NCBI RefSeq assembly: GCF_011751765.2
Contig: NZ_CP061169.1
Coordinates: forward strand, 3,472,001 to 3,536,000
Direction of reading: 5' to 3'
DNA: 64,000 nt
DNA from: Paramicrobacterium chengjingii
GTDB taxonomy: Bacteria; Actinomycetota; Actinomycetes; Actinomycetales; Microbacteriaceae
The translations under genes and the position numbers were made by a program. The first letter of the stretch is position 1. Every line of letters begins with the position of its first letter. The notes below the pieces were generated by a model, which searched no databases, was not told the origin of the DNA, and worked only from the letters and a program-made list of their open reading frames with translations. Of this stretch, positions 41,737-50,635 are shown in pieces.

Positions 41737-42016
41737 AGGATACGACGACGCCCCCGCAAAGGCAAGCGTCGCCGGGTGCCCAGACTCCCTTCCACAGTCG
41801 CGATACGCGTCACACGCGACATCGGCCTGCTGCTGATCGACCGGCACAAGCTCGACATCGGCCACTCGACGGACCTTCTCGAGCCGCCATTCGCCCCCGG
41901 CCTCGTACGCGTGAGGCTCGTCGCCGCAGACTCCTGCTATTTCACGGCGTACAAGTAGGCCGCGTTCGAGGGACACTCGGATGCCGTCGCGGGGGCCCGC
42001 CGACCGGCATCCGCCC
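41737..42016. other. Stretch without a convincing gene
   Basis: Within the 405-bp gap between the ArsR start and the aconitase gene. A 60-codon plus-strand frame from GTG 41776 (ending in DSCYFTAYK) has coding-like composition but no start signal or recognised domain; the minus-strand frames overlap the promoter. I see no supportable gene. Confidence 0.4.
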
Positions 42017-42045
42017 TTACCTTTTTGATACTTCCGGCCTAGGCT
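42017..42045 (+). promoter_or_regulatory. Candidate promoter of the aconitase gene
   Basis: TTACCT (42017-42022) and TAGGCT (42040-42045) with a 17-bp spacer, about 59 bp before the aconitase ATG. TAGGCT is a common actinobacterial -10. Seen by eye only. Confidence 0.45.
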
Positions 42046-42103
42046 GGCCACGAGGTCCCGCTCCGGGCCGGCGCGGGATCGCACCCGTCGGAAGGGCAGG
42101 GCT

Positions 42104-44047
42104 ATGTCTCAAAACGTCGCACAGAAGCTTATCGCGAGCCACCTCGTCGAAGGCGAAATGACGCCGGGCAGCGAGGTCGGACTGAAAGTCGATCAGACGC
42201 TGACCCAGGACGCCACCGGAACTATGGTGATGCTCGAACTCGAGGCCATGGGACTCGACCGCATCAAGACCGAGTTGTCTGTGCAGTACGTTGACCACAA
42301 CCTGTTGCAGACGGACGAGAAGAACCCCGACGATCATCTCTTTCTGCAATCAGCGGCGCAGCGATTCGGGCTCTGGTTCTCCAAGGCGGGCAACGGAGTG
42401 TCGCACCCGGTGCACCAGGCGCACTTCGGGCGCCCCGGCGTGACCATGATCGGGTCTGACTCGCACACGTGCGCCGCTGGGGCTCTCGGCATGCTCGCCA
42501 TTGGCGTCGGCGGTCTCGAGATCGCGATGGCCATGGCGGGGCAGCCGCTCTACGTTGCGATGCCTGAAGTCTGGGGCGTCGAGCTCACGGGCGAGCTGCC
42601 GGACTGGGTGTCGGCGAAAGACGTCGTGCTCGAGATGCTGCGACGCCACGGTGTGAAGGGCGGCGTCGGGCGCATCATCGAGTACCACGGTGCGGGGCTT
42701 GCCGGCCTCACCGCCATGGACCGCCACGTGATCGCCAACATGGGCGCTGAGCTCGGGGCGACGACGAGCGTATTCCCTGCCGACGGCGCAGTGCGCGACT
42801 ATCTCACTGCCGTTGGGCGCGGCGACGACTACACAGAGATCCTCGCAGACGACGGTGCCGAGTACGACGTCACCGAGCACATCGACCTGTCGAGCCTCGA
42901 GCCGCTCATCGCGAAGCCATCATCGCCGGGAAACGTCGTGCGGGTCGCCGAAGTCGAGAACGAAGACGTGTTTCAGGTCGTCGTCGGATCGTCGGCGAAC
43001 CCCGGACTGCGCGACTTCGCCGTTGTCGCCGAGATTCTCGACGGCAACCAGACGAGTCAGCAGGTGTCCGTCGACATCAACCCCACGTCACGCGAAGTGC
43101 TCGCCGACCTCATCTCAGGCGGCTGGCTCACCTCCCTCGTGACGTCGGGCGCCCGCATCCACCAGTCCGGCTGCATGGGGTGCATTGGCATGGGCCAAGC
43201 ACCGGCATCTGGCCGCAACTCGCTGCGCACCATGCCACGCAACTTCCCCGGCAGGTCGGGAACAGAAGAGGATGCCGTGTGGCTATGCTCACCTGAGACG
43301 GCAGCGGCGGCGGCACTCACGGGGCGCATCACCGATCCACGAACGCTCACGCAGACTCACGGCATCCGGTACCCCAAACCGACGATGCCCGCCATGTACA
43401 GCTCGCTGAACGACATGCTGCTCGCGCCGCTTCCACAAGAGGAAGCTGCACAGGTCGAGCTCGTGAAGGGGCCCAACATCTCGTCGCTCCCCGAGTTCGA
43501 GCCGCTCGACGATCACCTTGCCGTTCCCGTTCTGCTGAAAATGCGCGACAACGTGTCCACGGACGAGATCATGCCGGCGGGGTCGCGGGTGCTGCCGTTC
43601 CGCAGCAACATTCCGAAGATTGCGGAGTTCAGCTTCACGCGCATCGACGAGAGCTACCCAGACAGGGCACGGGATGCCGCGGCGGGCCACGTCGTTGTCG
43701 CGGGCGAGAACTACGGGCAGGGCTCCTCGCGAGAGCACGCGGTGATCGCGCCGCGCTACTTGGGACTGCGGGCCGTGATCACGAAGTCGTTTGCACGCAT
43801 CCACTGGCAGAACCTCGCGAACTTCGGCATCCTCGCCCTCGAATTCGACGACCCGGCCGACTACGACGCCGTCTCGCAGGGCGACGATGTTGTGCTCGAC
43901 GGCCTGCACGACGCGATCACCGGCGGAACCAGCGTCACGGCGACGATCGGTGGGCGTGAGGTGCCGCTGCACCACCGGCTCTCCGACCGTCAGGTGGAGA
44001 TGGTGCTGGCAGGAGGCCGCATTCCACTGACGGCTCGATCAGCTTGA
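42104..44047 (+). CDS. acn: Aconitate hydratase, Aquifex-type
   Basis: Aconitase-superfamily enzyme of 647 aa, shorter than the 900-aa AcnA and matching the so-called Aquifex-type aconitate hydratase. It interconverts citrate, cis-aconitate and isocitrate with a [4Fe-4S] cluster. Cluster cysteines are Cys123 (GSDSHTCAAGALG), Cys357 and Cys360 (HQSGCMGCIGMG). The swivel domain follows, with ENYGQGSSREHAVIAP and the FARIHWQNLANFGIL loop. A strong ribosome site lies before the ATG. It stands alone, with its own promoter and terminator, and may serve the TCA cycle or link the polycarboxylate island to it. Confidence 0.92.
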   Translation: MSQNVAQKLIASHLVEGEMTPGSEVGLKVDQTLTQDATGTMVMLELEAMGLDRIKTELSVQYVDHNLLQTDEKNPDDHLFLQSAAQRFGLWFSKAGNGVSHPVHQAHFGRPGVTMIGSDSHTCAAGALGMLAIGVGGLEIAMAMAGQPLYVAMPEVWGVELTGELPDWVSAKDVVLEMLRRHGVKGGVGRIIEYHGAGLAGLTAMDRHVIANMGAELGATTSVFPADGAVRDYLTAVGRGDDYTEILADDGAEYDVTEHIDLSSLEPLIAKPSSPGNVVRVAEVENEDVFQVVVGSSANPGLRDFAVVAEILDGNQTSQQVSVDINPTSREVLADLISGGWLTSLVTSGARIHQSGCMGCIGMGQAPASGRNSLRTMPRNFPGRSGTEEDAVWLCSPETAAAAALTGRITDPRTLTQTHGIRYPKPTMPAMYSSLNDMLLAPLPQEEAAQVELVKGPNISSLPEFEPLDDHLAVPVLLKMRDNVSTDEIMPAGSRVLPFRSNIPKIAEFSFTRIDESYPDRARDAAAGHVVVAGENYGQGSSREHAVIAPRYLGLRAVITKSFARIHWQNLANFGILALEFDDPADYDAVSQGDDVVLDGLHDAITGGTSVTATIGGREVPLHHRLSDRQVEMVLAGGRIPLTARSA

Positions 44048-44066
44048 CCCGCACCAATCTGAGCTA

Positions 44067-44116
44067 CACAATCGCATCGGGGCTACAGAAACTTCTGTAG
44101 CCCCGATGCGATTGTG
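44067..44116. terminator. Long perfect hairpin between aconitase and CPBP genes
   Basis: Perfect 24-nt arms (44067-44090 and 44093-44116) with the inner residues forming a tight loop. It lies between convergent genes and should terminate both directions. Its length and perfection are unusual for a plain terminator. Confidence 0.8.
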
Positions 44117-44140
44117 CAGCACGGCGTACTCACCGCGAAG

Positions 44141-45088
44141 TCAACCTCGCAGAGCTCCGGATGCTGCAGTGGCCGACGCGCGCGGAACCACGTACCCGAG
44201 TCGGCCACGCGTCGCCGCCACGATTGCTATGGCCGCGATCGTGGAACCGAATAGCAGTGAGGTCTGCGCGAGCGAGACATCGAGCATGGGGAACATGTCG
44301 CTCCACGCGATCGAGACGAAGTTGTTGACGCTCACGTGCATGAGCATTGACAGCGGGAGGCTCTGTCCTGTTCGGTTGAACACCCACGTCATGACGATAT
44401 TGAACGTGATGCAAAATGCCGCGAACTCGAGCGGCCGCCACCAGGCTGCATCCGGCCAGCCGCCCCAGTCGCTGAGAAACAGCGGCATGTGCCACAGCGC
44501 CCATAGCGGCCCGAGAATGAACGACGCCTTCATCGGGCTGAACCGCGCCTGCAGACGGGGCAGGGCAAAGTCGCGCCAGCCCGGCTCCTCGGCGAGGCCG
44601 GTCGTCACCATCTGAAGAATGAGTCCTGGCACGAGCGCTGCGAGCACGAGAAGAGACGGCGCCTGGATCTGACCACCGGAGAATACGAGCGCCGACGCGA
44701 TGATCGCGGCCGGAACACCGACGATCGTGATGATGTACCAACGGACGCTCACGCGCCACTTCCAGAGGCGCTTTGCCCAGGCGCGCAGGCCGGAGCGGCC
44801 GTCGGCGAGCGCGGTGATGAGCAGCGCCGACGCGATCGGCCCGAGGTAGGCACCGGGGAGCACACCCGAGAACTGGGCGGTGCCGAGCCACTCGGGAAAC
44901 GAGTAGTCCCAGACTCCGAGCCCGTTGTTCGACAGAATGTACGGCGTCCAGGCTGCCCAGCTGAGCACGTTGGCGAGCACGAAGAAGCCGAGCAACGGAT
45001 GCCGGCCGACAAACGCTCTGATGTTGCCGGAGCGAACCGGCGGCTGTGCATGTCGTTGAGGGGAAGCAGTGGGCTGAGAGGCAGTCAC
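44141..45088 (-). CDS. CPBP-family intramembrane protease
   Basis: CPBP (CAAX protease/bacteriocin-processing) intramembrane glutamic endopeptidase-like protein of 315 aa with about eight hydrophobic segments. The active-site signature is GLAEEPGWRDFALPRLQ, followed by LGPLWALWHMPLFLSDWGG and the late SLPLSMLMHVSVNN histidine. Members cleave prenylated or bacteriocin precursor proteins, but most bacterial ones have no known substrate. There is no operon partner; the upstream gap holds an 18-bp near-palindrome (45176) and a hairpin. Confidence 0.9.
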   Translation of the reverse strand: MTASQPTASPQRHAQPPVRSGNIRAFVGRHPLLGFFVLANVLSWAAWTPYILSNNGLGVWDYSFPEWLGTAQFSGVLPGAYLGPIASALLITALADGRSGLRAWAKRLWKWRVSVRWYIITIVGVPAAIIASALVFSGGQIQAPSLLVLAALVPGLILQMVTTGLAEEPGWRDFALPRLQARFSPMKASFILGPLWALWHMPLFLSDWGGWPDAAWWRPLEFAAFCITFNIVMTWVFNRTGQSLPLSMLMHVSVNNFVSIAWSDMFPMLDVSLAQTSLLFGSTIAAIAIVAATRGRLGYVVPRASATAASGALRG

Positions 45089-45175
45089 GGTGGTCCTTTC
45101 ACGCGTCGAAAATCGAACGTGACAAGCTCACCAAAGCCGCATCGTCAACTCACTACGCCGTGCACCCCGCTTCGA

Positions 45176-45193
45176 GGTAGGGCTAGCTCTACC
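45176..45193. promoter_or_regulatory. Near-palindrome before the CPBP gene
   Basis: GGTAGGGCTAGCTCTACC, symmetric at 16 of 18 positions, about 90 bp upstream of the CPBP start. A regulator-binding site is possible; no regulator is linked. Confidence 0.3.
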
Positions 45194-45206
45194 CATCCGA
45201 TTGCGT

Positions 45207-45251
45207 ACCAACTCTTGCTATGGCGTCATGGTCTCCAAAGCAAAAGTTGGT
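45207..45251 (-). terminator. Hairpin after mshB
   Basis: Arms 45207-45219 and 45239-45251 pair at 12 of 13 positions around a 19-nt loop. It lies 32 bp beyond the mshB stop on the minus strand and could end the mshA-mshB message. There is no T-tract. Confidence 0.45.
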
Positions 45252-45282
45252 CCCCGACTATGTGTGGTGAACCACTAGCGCC

Positions 45283-46149
45283 TCAACGCGTGACACGCAG
45301 GCCCACCGACGTCGCGATCGGGGTGCGCTGCCCGCCGGAGTGCACAACGTCGTCTCCGTCGACGGTCACCTGCGAGGCGTGGTGAGCAAGTGCACGCTTC
45401 ACCTGGTCGAGCCGATGCCCCAGCTCGAACCACGTCGACGACGAAGCCGCGTCGTCGCGGCTTCCGCCAGGCTGCCCTGCAGCATCCGGATTCTCGTGAA
45501 AGATCTCGGCAATCCGGATGCCGCGCGCCCGCGCCGCCGTCTGGGCTACCTCTCGTGCGCGCACGTGGTCGGGATGCCCGTAGCCGCCGATCTCGTTGTA
45601 GCTGACGATGAAGCCGGGTCGCGAAGTGGCAGTGCCAAGCGCGGCATCCGCATCGATCAGCGCGAGCAGATCGGCCACCTCTTCGTCGACGCCTGCGGAG
45701 GTGAATGCCGCGAGCGACGCATCGTCTGACGGGCCGGCCAGGCCCTCGCGAATCCAGCGCATGCCGGAGTCCTCGTAGCGCCGCGGATCGAGGTGCGCGG
45801 CGCGGGCGGGCGGAGTGCCGAGCCAGACATGTCGGGAGACGCCGAGTTCAGCGAGCGCACCGGCGAGTTCGCCTTCACGGTGCGCGGCGAACTCCGGGGT
45901 GCCCTCGAGATGTGCGTGCGGGCCGGCCACGACTTCGCCGCGCTCGCCGCGCGTGCAGGTGACGAGGGTGACCGCCATGCCTGTGTCGACGAGCTCAGAC
46001 AGCAGAGCGCCCGTCGCGAGAGTCTCGTCGTCGGGATGCGCGTGCACGAACAGCACATGGGTGACGCCGTCAAGCACGCTACCGCGCCGAGTCCGCGTGC
46101 CGTCAACCTCGTTGGCACCGGTTGCTGCGCCGCCCTGCGCCGCCATCAT
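45283..46149 (-). CDS. mshB: Mycothiol deacetylase-like PIG-L protein
   Basis: PIG-L/LmbE deacetylase of 288 aa, matching MshB, the zinc enzyme that deacetylates GlcNAc-inositol in mycothiol synthesis. Zinc motifs are VHAHPDDETLATG (HPDDE at residues 38-42) and GGYGHPDHVRA with the third histidine. TCTRGERGEVV and EDSGMRW are further MshB-like segments. The ATG overlaps the mshA stop (ATGA), so both are made from one message. MshC and MshD are not in the window. Mycothiol conjugate amidase (Mca) is a close relative, but pairing with MshA supports MshB. Confidence 0.85.
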   Translation of the reverse strand: MMAAQGGAATGANEVDGTRTRRGSVLDGVTHVLFVHAHPDDETLATGALLSELVDTGMAVTLVTCTRGERGEVVAGPHAHLEGTPEFAAHREGELAGALAELGVSRHVWLGTPPARAAHLDPRRYEDSGMRWIREGLAGPSDDASLAAFTSAGVDEEVADLLALIDADAALGTATSRPGFIVSYNEIGGYGHPDHVRAREVAQTAARARGIRIAEIFHENPDAAGQPGGSRDDAASSSTWFELGHRLDQVKRALAHHASQVTVDGDDVVHSGGQRTPIATSVGLRVTR

Positions 46150-47339
46150 GCCGGCCGTCCCAGAAGCCGTTCATACACGTCGACGGTGCCCTGCGCCGTG
46201 CGCTCCCATGTGAAGCCGAGAGCCCGCTCGCGTCCCGCTGCCCCGAGCTGGGCGCAGCGCTCCGAGTCGCGCAGAAGTGCGGAGATGGTTCCCGCCCACG
46301 CGCTGGGTTCCCGCACAGGCACGAGAATGCCCGTCTGACCGTCGACGACGGCCTCACGCAGACCTCCGGCATCCGATGCGACAACGGGTGTCGCGCACGA
46401 CTGAGCCTCGAGAGCGATGAGTCCGAACGTCTCGGAGTGCGATGGCACGAGGGCGATGCGCGCGCCCCGCAGCAGATCGGCGAGCGCCTCGCGCGACTGC
46501 GGCCCGATGAAGTGCACGCGATCACCAACGCCGAGCCGCTCGGCAAGCGCACGCAGCTCGGCGGGGTAGTCGTCGAATCCCGTCGTCGCCCCGCCAGAAA
46601 CGATGAGATCGGGGCGGCCCGACTTCGGCAGCTCTGCGAGCGTCTCGATCGCGAGGTCGAGGCCCTTGAGCGGTTCAAGCCGCGCGGCGGCGAGCAGGTA
46701 GCCGGCGTCGCCTGTCGCGGCATCCGGTGATTTGTTCGGGCTGAACTGCGCAGCGTCGACGCCGGGGCAGACAGTGGCAACGCGCGCGGGGTCGGCGCCA
46801 AGGCGTGACACGACGGTCTCGCGCTCGGCGTCGCTCACGGTGATGATGGCATCGGACTGCTGAGCGAGGAGCTCTTCGCCGGCAAGGCGCCCCGGAGATT
46901 CAGGCCGCTCCCCCTCCGACAGCGGGGTGGCGTGGGCTGCGGCGATCGAGTGGAAGCTCTGAACGTGAGGGATGCCGTGGTGCTGCGCGAGCTCGAGGGC
47001 GGCCATACCGCTGAACCAGTGGTGCGAGTGGATGACGTCGTAAGGGCCAAGGTGGCGCATGGCGTCGCCGAACTCGGCGATGTACTCCTCGTGGTCGCCC
47101 TTGACGCGGCGCTCCTCCGGGCCGGCGTGCAGTTGGCGAAGTGTCACGCGCGGCGCGATCTCGACGGCATCCGGGGTGGCTGGCGATGAGCGACGTGTGA
47201 GCACATCGACGTTGTGGCCCAACGCCGCGAGTGCGAGGGCGGTATGGCGCACCGCGACGTTCATGCCGCCGACGTCGCCTGTGCCCGGATCGTCGTTGGG
47301 CGACGTGTGCAGGCTGACGAGGGCGAGGCGAAGGGGCAT
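46146..47339 (-). CDS. mshA: Mycothiol glycosyltransferase MshA-like
   Basis: GT4-family glycosyltransferase of 397 aa, matching MshA, which joins GlcNAc from UDP-GlcNAc to inositol phosphate as the first step of mycothiol synthesis. The N-terminal acceptor-binding loop VSLHTSPNDDPGTGDVGGMN is the MshA signature; YDVIHSHHWFSG and the C-terminal donor site SHSETFGLIALEAQSCATPV (GT4 motif) follow. It overlaps mshB by 4 bp. A TfoX-N gene is divergent 69 bp away. Confidence 0.88.
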   Translation of the reverse strand: MPLRLALVSLHTSPNDDPGTGDVGGMNVAVRHTALALAALGHNVDVLTRRSSPATPDAVEIAPRVTLRQLHAGPEERRVKGDHEEYIAEFGDAMRHLGPYDVIHSHHWFSGMAALELAQHHGIPHVQSFHSIAAAHATPLSEGERPESPGRLAGEELLAQQSDAIITVSDAERETVVSRLGADPARVATVCPGVDAAQFSPNKSPDAATGDAGYLLAAARLEPLKGLDLAIETLAELPKSGRPDLIVSGGATTGFDDYPAELRALAERLGVGDRVHFIGPQSREALADLLRGARIALVPSHSETFGLIALEAQSCATPVVASDAGGLREAVVDGQTGILVPVREPSAWAGTISALLRDSERCAQLGAAGRERALGFTWERTAQGTVDVYERLLGRPA

Positions 47340-47407
47340 GCTTCCAGCCTATGCCGCGAGTTTGTGCGCGAGGTGGCGGCGTCGGTGTCTGACACTAGAG
47401 TCGACGC

Positions 47408-47731
47408 ATGGCACCAGACCGCCGCATTGCCGAGTTCTACCGCGATCAGCTCGCCGAGTTGGGCGACATCACCATCACGCGCATGTTCGGCGGCTGGGGT
47501 CTGCGACTGCACGGCGAGTTTCTCGGCGTTGTCATCGACGATGTGCTCTATCTCAAGGTTGAGCCGTTCGCCCTAGACACGATGATGGCGCAGGGCGGCC
47601 ACACGTTCACCTACACCCGCCCCAGCGGCAAACGCGTCACGATCGATAAGTGGTGCTCGGTGCCCGACGAGTACCTCGATAACGCGGCATCCCTCACCGA
47701 GTTCGTGCGCAACATGACGGGTGTGCTCTGA
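47408..47731 (+). CDS. TfoX N-terminal domain protein
   Basis: TfoX/Sxy N-terminal domain protein of 107 aa. The family signature RMFGGWGLRLHGEFLGVVIDD, in pieces, and DVLYLKVEPFALD are present, and the C-terminal TfoX domain that completes Sxy is absent. Such single-domain proteins are widespread in actinobacteria and their function is not known; a role in competence cannot be assumed. It is a single gene, divergent from mshA and convergent with nanE. Confidence 0.87.
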   Translation: MAPDRRIAEFYRDQLAELGDITITRMFGGWGLRLHGEFLGVVIDDVLYLKVEPFALDTMMAQGGHTFTYTRPSGKRVTIDKWCSVPDEYLDNAASLTEFVRNMTGVL

Positions 47732-47780
47732 TCCACTGAACAAGCCCGTGGATGCTGCTGCACGTCGCGACGTCGGCAGG

Positions 47781-48470
47781 TCAGCGGTTCACCTCAGAAA
47801 GTGCCTCGGCAAACCAGCGCGTGATCGACGCGGGATGCGTGATCGCTGTGCCGACACACACGGCGAACGCACCCGCGTCGCAGCACGCGACAGCATCCTG
47901 AAATGAATGGATGCGCCCCTCAGCGATGACCGGCACCTCAAGCCGAGAACTCAACTCGGCAAGCACTTCGAGGTCGGGACCGTGCCTTCTGGGCCTCTCA
48001 CCGGTGTACCCACACAACGTCGTTCCGACCACGTCGGCACCCGCATCCGCCGCAGCGAGGCCGTCGTCAACCGAGCCGCAGTCGGCCATCACCAGGGCAT
48101 TCGCAGCATCGCGCAGCCGCGCGATCGTCTCAGCGAGACTCAGTCCGTCGGGCCGCTCTCGTCGAGTGCCGTCAAGCGCCACAATGTCGGCACCCGCCTC
48201 AGCCACTGCGATCGCGTGCCTCAGTGTCGGAGTGATGAAGACGTCGTCCGATCCGTCTTTCCAGAGTCCGATCAGTGGAAGCTGCAGCCCGGTTCGCTCG
48301 CGCACCAGCCGAATGTCATCGATGCCCTGCGCACGAATGCCCGTGGCACCGCCTCCGGCTGCGGACGCGGCGATCTGCGCCATCGTCTCGGAGTGGCGCA
48401 TCGGCTCGCCAGGGTAAGCCTGACACGAGACGATGAGCCCGCCACGCAACCGCTCGATGGTGGTCATCAC
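47781..48470 (-). CDS. nanE: N-acetylmannosamine-6-phosphate 2-epimerase
   Basis: NanE (229 aa, TIM barrel), converting N-acetylmannosamine 6-phosphate to N-acetylglucosamine 6-phosphate in sialic acid breakdown. It has the family start RGGLIVSCQAYPGEPMR, GATGIRAQG, LIGLWKDG, VALDGTRRERPDG and MADCGSVDDG, and VIAEGRIHSF near the end, containing the catalytic lysine and aspartate region typical of NanE. The start overlaps the stop of nanA by 4 bp. It is the last gene of the sialic-acid operon. NanK, which supplies its substrate, is not in the window. Confidence 0.93.
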   Translation of the reverse strand: MMTTIERLRGGLIVSCQAYPGEPMRHSETMAQIAASAAGGGATGIRAQGIDDIRLVRERTGLQLPLIGLWKDGSDDVFITPTLRHAIAVAEAGADIVALDGTRRERPDGLSLAETIARLRDAANALVMADCGSVDDGLAAADAGADVVGTTLCGYTGERPRRHGPDLEVLAELSSRLEVPVIAEGRIHSFQDAVACCDAGAFAVCVGTAITHPASITRWFAEALSEVNR

Positions 48471-49423
48471 ACACCGTCATTGATCCGCACAGCGTCGATG
48501 CTGGAATCGTCGCTCTGCGACGCATCCACAATCGCCGTGATACGAGACACCACGTCGGCTTCAAGACGCGGGATCGGCGGTGACATGCGGCCCGATGCGA
48601 TAACTCCCTGGTGGGTTAGGGCCTCTTTGAACGCTCCGACGCCGCCAGCTTCGCCGCTCACCCCGCTGGCCTGAAACACGATTTCGAAGAGCTCGGTTAG
48701 ACGATCTTGCATACGCTTCGCCTCGGCCCAGTCACCGCGTTGAGCTGCAGCGACGAGCTGCGCATACCCGTGCGGGTCGACATTGCCGAGCCCCGGCACG
48801 ACGCCGTCCGCTCCGGCGAGAAGCGCACCGTCCGCGACAACTTCGTGGCCCGTGAGCAGTGAGAGCGGACTGCCCGCCGCACGGTTGGCGAGCACGAGTC
48901 GACGAAAACCCACGTCGTCACCGCTGGAGTCTTTGACGCCGACGATGACGCCCTCGGTGCCGAGGCGCACTAGCATCGCGATGTCGAGCTTTGTCCGCAC
49001 CCGAACCGGCACATCATATGCAAGAAGAGGCAGATCAGTGGATGCCGCGACAAGCCGAAAATGCTGATCGATCTCGTCAGCATTCGGCAGCACATAGAAC
49101 GGCGCTGTCGCGACGATAGCGTCAGCTCCCCCTGACTCGACGAGGCGCACTTGCTGGATGACGCGCGGCGTCGACGTCTCGTTCACCCCGGCAAGCACGG
49201 GCACACGGCCAGCAGCGACGCGCACGGCGGTCTCGACGACGCGCTGCCTGTCGGCATCCGTAAGAAATGCCACTTCGCCCGACGAACCCAACACGAACAG
49301 CCCGTTCACGCCTCCATCGATGAGGTGCTTCACGAGCGACTCGAGCGAGTCGAGATCAAGCTCTCCGGAATCCGCGAGCGGGGTGATGACAGGCGGAATG
49401 ACCCCTGAGAAAGTGGTGGTCAC
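48467..49423 (-). CDS. nanA: N-acetylneuraminate lyase-type DHDPS-family aldolase
   Basis: Class I aldolase of the DHDPS/NAL family, 318 aa. GSSGE at 46-50 is the carboxylate-binding loop, Tyr136 (LAYDVP) and Lys164 (VGVKDSSG) are the catalytic tyrosine and Schiff-base lysine. The family includes dihydrodipicolinate synthase and sialic acid lyase; linkage to nanE with a 4-bp overlap and to a NanOx-like gene makes sialic acid lyase (sialic acid to ManNAc and pyruvate) the best call. The active-site tyrosine is in YDVP instead of the YNIP/YNVP more usual in DapA. Confidence 0.85.
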   Translation of the reverse strand: MTTTFSGVIPPVITPLADSGELDLDSLESLVKHLIDGGVNGLFVLGSSGEVAFLTDADRQRVVETAVRVAAGRVPVLAGVNETSTPRVIQQVRLVESGGADAIVATAPFYVLPNADEIDQHFRLVAASTDLPLLAYDVPVRVRTKLDIAMLVRLGTEGVIVGVKDSSGDDVGFRRLVLANRAAGSPLSLLTGHEVVADGALLAGADGVVPGLGNVDPHGYAQLVAAAQRGDWAEAKRMQDRLTELFEIVFQASGVSGEAGGVGAFKEALTHQGVIASGRMSPPIPRLEADVVSRITAIVDASQSDDSSIDAVRINDGV

Positions 49424-49456
49424 AGTTGTTCTCCTTGCAGTTGTGAGATCAGTGAT

Positions 49457-50614
49457 TCAGTGCTTTGCGGCGGATGTAGGCGAGAAAGAACGCACTGCGA
49501 CTTCTTGCTCAGACACGATCTCTCGGACGTCAACCTTGCGGTCTTCCGTGAGCGACCGAGACAAGGCATCGGCAGTTGCAATCGTGGCCGTGGCCGCCGA
49601 CCCGTCAGAGAGCGCCGCAAACTCTTCTGTCGGAGAGTTACCCTGCATCAGCCCATGGAAGTACGCCATCTCTTCCTCGACGATGCCTCGCAGCCACAGC
49701 GGAGGGGTGAGCGATGGCTTACCGTACATGATCGCACCGTCCATGGACGTGCTGTTGTAAATCTCCGTTCGCTGGTCGTCCTCTTCCTGGTTTCGGTGCA
49801 GCAGGAAGCTCTCGGAGTTCTCGCCCGCTCGCACGGTGACTCCTGTCTGTTGGAGATCGATACGAATCGCACCCTGAGTCCCCTGGATCAAGACATAGTG
49901 CTCGGGCCAGCGGAAGGCAGACCCGTACTCGATGGCTGCATACGTGTTGTTGCCAAATTCGAGCGAAATGACGAGCATGTCGTCTTCATCCCCAAACTCT
50001 GGCCCCGAGTGCGCAACGTTGCCGCCGACCATCGTGGCGCGCGTTGCTGGGCCCATGATCGACTGCACGAAGTCGAGCTCATGGATGTGATGGTAGAGAT
50101 GACCGCCCGACAGAGAACGACGTTTCTTCCACGTGACTTCCTTCTGGGGTTCTTCCCACCCGTTGCGGATGGCGCGGCAGAAGATCACGTCACCGATAAT
50201 GCCGTCTGCGATGAGCTTCTTCGACCGCCTGACGCCGCTCATGAAGTTCATCACGTGACCTGCCATGAAATGAACGCCCGCTTCACGAGCGCTATCCACC
50301 ATCCGCGCGCAGTCTGAGTAGCTCAGCGCGATTGGTTTCTCGCAGAACACATCTTTGCCGTTCTCTGCGGCTAGAAGCACTGGGTCAATGTGCGTCCAGT
50401 TCGGTGATGCCACAATCACAGCATCCACATCATCAGCCGCACAGAGCTTCTCAACGGATTCGACATTCGTTGGTGCGAGATCTTCAGCAAGCCTCGCACC
50501 GTTTTCCGGGTCAAAGACCGACGTCACGCGCGCGCCTGGCAATGAGTTGACCGCAGTGCCAAGCGCCCGACCGAAATAGCCAGCGCCGACGATTCCATAA
50601 CGTATTTCTGACAT
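49457..50614 (-). CDS. Gfo/Idh/MocA oxidoreductase, YjhC/NanOx-like
   Basis: NAD-dependent oxidoreductase of 385 aa. The Rossmann motif YGIVGAGYFGRAL is N-terminal, EKPIALS is at 92-98 and the stretch GGHLYHHIHELDFVQ is near 170-184, with NVAHSGPEFGDEDDML further on. From memory this pattern matches E. coli YjhC and the Ruminococcus gnavus NanOx enzyme, which convert 2,7-anhydro-Neu5Ac to Neu5Ac by a redox-assisted mechanism. Position between nanA and an ABC importer supports that. GGAAAGG precedes the ATG at 50614. General Gfo/Idh members act on many sugars, so substrate needs checking. Confidence 0.85.
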   Translation of the reverse strand: MSEIRYGIVGAGYFGRALGTAVNSLPGARVTSVFDPENGARLAEDLAPTNVESVEKLCAADDVDAVIVASPNWTHIDPVLLAAENGKDVFCEKPIALSYSDCARMVDSAREAGVHFMAGHVMNFMSGVRRSKKLIADGIIGDVIFCRAIRNGWEEPQKEVTWKKRRSLSGGHLYHHIHELDFVQSIMGPATRATMVGGNVAHSGPEFGDEDDMLVISLEFGNNTYAAIEYGSAFRWPEHYVLIQGTQGAIRIDLQQTGVTVRAGENSESFLLHRNQEEDDQRTEIYNSTSMDGAIMYGKPSLTPPLWLRGIVEEEMAYFHGLMQGNSPTEEFAALSDGSAATATIATADALSRSLTEDRKVDVREIVSEQEVAVRSFSPTSAAKH

Positions 50615-50635
50615 TGTCTGCCTTTCCAACATGAT

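Noticed and set aside
41701..42084. 127-codon minus-strand frame before the aconitase gene
   Set aside because: No start signal, no recognisable domain, and it covers the aconitase promoter and the ArsR operator.
45176..45193. Near-palindrome GGTAGGGCTAGCTCTACC as part of a tRNA
   Set aside because: No cloverleaf or anticodon arm can be built around it; it is better seen as a possible regulator site.
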